From an uncultured Campylobacter sp. (GTDB taxonomy: Bacteria > Campylobacterota > Campylobacteria > Campylobacterales > Campylobacteraceae), in NCBI RefSeq assembly GCF_937921625.1, contig NZ_CAKZTI010000028.1, positions 1-64,000 of the forward strand: a stretch of 64,000 bases of DNA. The letters are read 5' to 3'. The notes beneath the pieces were generated by a model, which was not told the origin of the DNA, ran no database searches, and saw only the letters and a program-made list of their open reading frames with translations. Below, piece after piece: positions 62,531 to 64,000 of this stretch (position 1 is its first letter; each line of letters begins with the position of its first letter). Position numbers and translations under genes: made by a program.

Positions 62531-64000
62531 ATGGCAAAGATCACGATCGACGGTAAAGCTTGCGAGTGCGACGAGGGCGAGTACATCTTGCAGGTCGCGC
62601 GTCGCTGCGGCGTTTTTATCCCTGCGCTTTGTTATCTAAGCGGCGGTACGCCGACGCTCGCATGCAGGCTTTGTATGGTCGAAGCGGACGGCAAGCGCGT
62701 CTATAGCTGCAACGCCAAAGCCAAGGACGGCATGGTCGTTTACAGCCGCAGCCCCGAGATCGACGCCGAGCGCGAGGCGATCACACAGGTTTATTGTATC
62801 AACCATCCGATGGCGTGCGGGGTTTGCGATCAAAGCGGCGAGTGCGAGCTTCAAAATTTAGCCCATCTGATGCGCACAAATGCTCAAAGCTACGCTATCC
62901 GCGATACGGCGCGCGAGGTGCAGGATTGGGGATATTTGAGCTACGATCCTAGCCTTTGCATCGTTTGCGAGCGCTGTATTACCGCCGCGAAAGACCGCTT
63001 GGGCGTAGATGCGTTTAAGCTCGTTCCGCGCGGCGGAGACGCGCCGAGTAAGGAGCAAAAGGACGCGATGCCCAAAGACGCCTACGCCGTATGGAACAAG
63101 CTGCAAAAAAGTCTAATCGCGCGGGTAAATGAAAATGATGATTGCGTAAACTACGGCGAGAGCGCGGCCGTCTGCCCGACGGGGGCTCTGGTAGAGCGCG
63201 CGTTTAAATACGTCTCAAACGCCTGGGAGCTGCGCCAAATCCCCGCTTCCAACCCGCACAGCAGCGACTGCGAACTGCTTTATTACGAGATCAAGCGCCG
63301 CGGCATAGGCGAGCCGCGTGAAAAAATTTATCGCGTTAGTAGCGACATAAATTTTAGCGTCCTACATGCCGCAGCGCGCTTCGGCTGGGATTTTTCAAAC
63401 GAGCGAGCGAGCAAAAACGAAGCGGTTTTTAGCCGTATCGTGCGCGGCATCGAGGACGGCGAGATCAAAAATATCAAATTTAATAGCTTCATCACTAACG
63501 AAGAAGCGCGGATTTTAGAGCTTTTGCGGCAAAAATTTAAGCTCGCTCTGATCAACGACGAAGCACTTGCGTATCAAAAATTCCTGCGCGAATTTTCAAA
63601 GCTTAGTGGCACGAAATTTTATAATGCGGATTCGCAGACGATTAAAAATAGCGATTTCATCGTAGTTTGCGGCACATTTTTACGCAGCGACGCTCCAAAT
63701 CTAGGCTATGCGGTAAACAGCGCCTGCAAGCTAAATAAGGCAAGCGGGATCTATTTTCATCCGTTTTGCGACGAGGGCATTAAGGGTTTTGGCAAAAATT
63801 TTATCCATCAGCCGCACGCTGCGGGCTTGGAGGCACAGATCCTGCTTTGGATCTTGCAAAAGTTCGGGCGCGATCTACCTGGGTGGCTGGATGCGAAACT
63901 CGCGGCGGAATTTAAAATTTCGCGCGCCGCGGCGAAGGAAAATTTAGACAAGAAATCTGCGGGTTCGCAAAATCCTGAGAATTCTGCGGAGGCAAATGGC
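62531..64000 (+). CDS. nuoG: NADH-quinone oxidoreductase subunit G (cut by window end)
   Basis: 490 residues are in the window and the frame runs on. It starts one base after the preceding stop. Iron-sulfur ligands follow the NuoG order: a [2Fe-2S] ferredoxin domain with C34, C45, C48 and C60; the H-C-C-C site at H92, C96, C99 and C105; a [4Fe-4S] set with C143, C146 and C149; and CPTGAL near 215. The beginning of the molybdopterin-oxidoreductase-like domain follows. The large linker and C-terminus lie beyond the window. Confidence 0.93.
   Translation, partial: MAKITIDGKACECDEGEYILQVARRCGVFIPALCYLSGGTPTLACRLCMVEADGKRVYSCNAKAKDGMVVYSRSPEIDAEREAITQVYCINHPMACGVCDQSGECELQNLAHLMRTNAQSYAIRDTAREVQDWGYLSYDPSLCIVCERCITAAKDRLGVDAFKLVPRGGDAPSKEQKDAMPKDAYAVWNKLQKSLIARVNENDDCVNYGESAAVCPTGALVERAFKYVSNAWELRQIPASNPHSSDCELLYYEIKRRGIGEPREKIYRVSSDINFSVLHAAARFGWDFSNERASKNEAVFSRIVRGIEDGEIKNIKFNSFITNEEARILELLRQKFKLALINDEALAYQKFLREFSKLSGTKFYNADSQTIKNSDFIVVCGTFLRSDAPNLGYAVNSACKLNKASGIYFHPFCDEGIKGFGKNFIHQPHAAGLEAQILLWILQKFGRDLPGWLDAKLAAEFKISRAAAKENLDKKSAGSQNPENSAEANG

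Overview
The window reads as chromosomal DNA of a high-GC Campylobacter (oral/gut type, in the range of C. gracilis, C. showae, C. rectus or C. curvus; the species is an inference). The support is the gene set and gene order. A SurA-like protein, gltX, malic enzyme and mqnA run occurs as in C. jejuni. The nuo operon has nuoE and nuoF replaced by two small epsilonproteobacterial genes. Menaquinone is made by the futalosine route. Intergenic DNA is packed with AAATTT/AAAATTT words. No tRNA, rRNA, CRISPR array or insertion sequence was recognised.

Positions 1 to about 1822-1837 do not belong to the rest. This stretch carries a truncated cyclic-nucleotide-binding-domain-like protein with Firmicutes-like codon use, and it is joined in mid-gene to the first 45 codons of Campylobacter topA. 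This looks like an assembly chimera or contaminant at a contig end. Genuine Campylobacter sequence then runs to the end: dcd, a periplasmic asparaginase, accBC, a hypothetical TPR-like protein, and a five-gene peptide/acidic-amino-acid operon (two M20 amidohydrolases, pepE, a DcuC-type carrier, pepT; 7771-13644).

From 14 to 25 kb come redox genes (two flavodoxin-fold oxidoreductases around a bcp peroxiredoxin), a molbindin, DUF488, purF, a nucleotidyltransferase fragment, dapB and a very large DUF748/AsmA-like protein, with decayed non-coding stretches between some of them. From 24.4 to 33.1 kb is a dense forward run: queH, fabZ, lpxA, clpX, mreB, mreC, carB.

The most interesting locus is 33.2-41.3 kb: an EcoR124/EcoprrI-like type IC restriction-modification operon, hsdM - rhuM-like - hsdS (split) - prrC-like anticodon nuclease - hsdR. 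The two hsdS halves are separated by a G7 tract; loss of one G would fuse them into a 412-residue two-domain specificity subunit. The first half also carries the TAEL repeats that set spacer length in the EcoR124 family, and a C8 tract lies in the hsdM leader. The locus therefore looks switchable at up to three repeats and has a tRNA-cutting abortive-infection gene guarding it.

From 41.7 to 50.4 kb are housekeeping genes (SurA-like, gltX, malic enzyme, pncB, an MliC-like lipoprotein, mqnA, gdhA, a DUF4197 protein). An AT-richer reverse-strand island at 50.9-54.1 kb holds six small genes including an Imm53-type immunity protein, with no toxin visible. After a HemN-like radical SAM protein, azlCD and a Pit-type phosphate transporter, the window ends in the nuoABCD-x-y-G operon, with nuoG cut off by the window edge.
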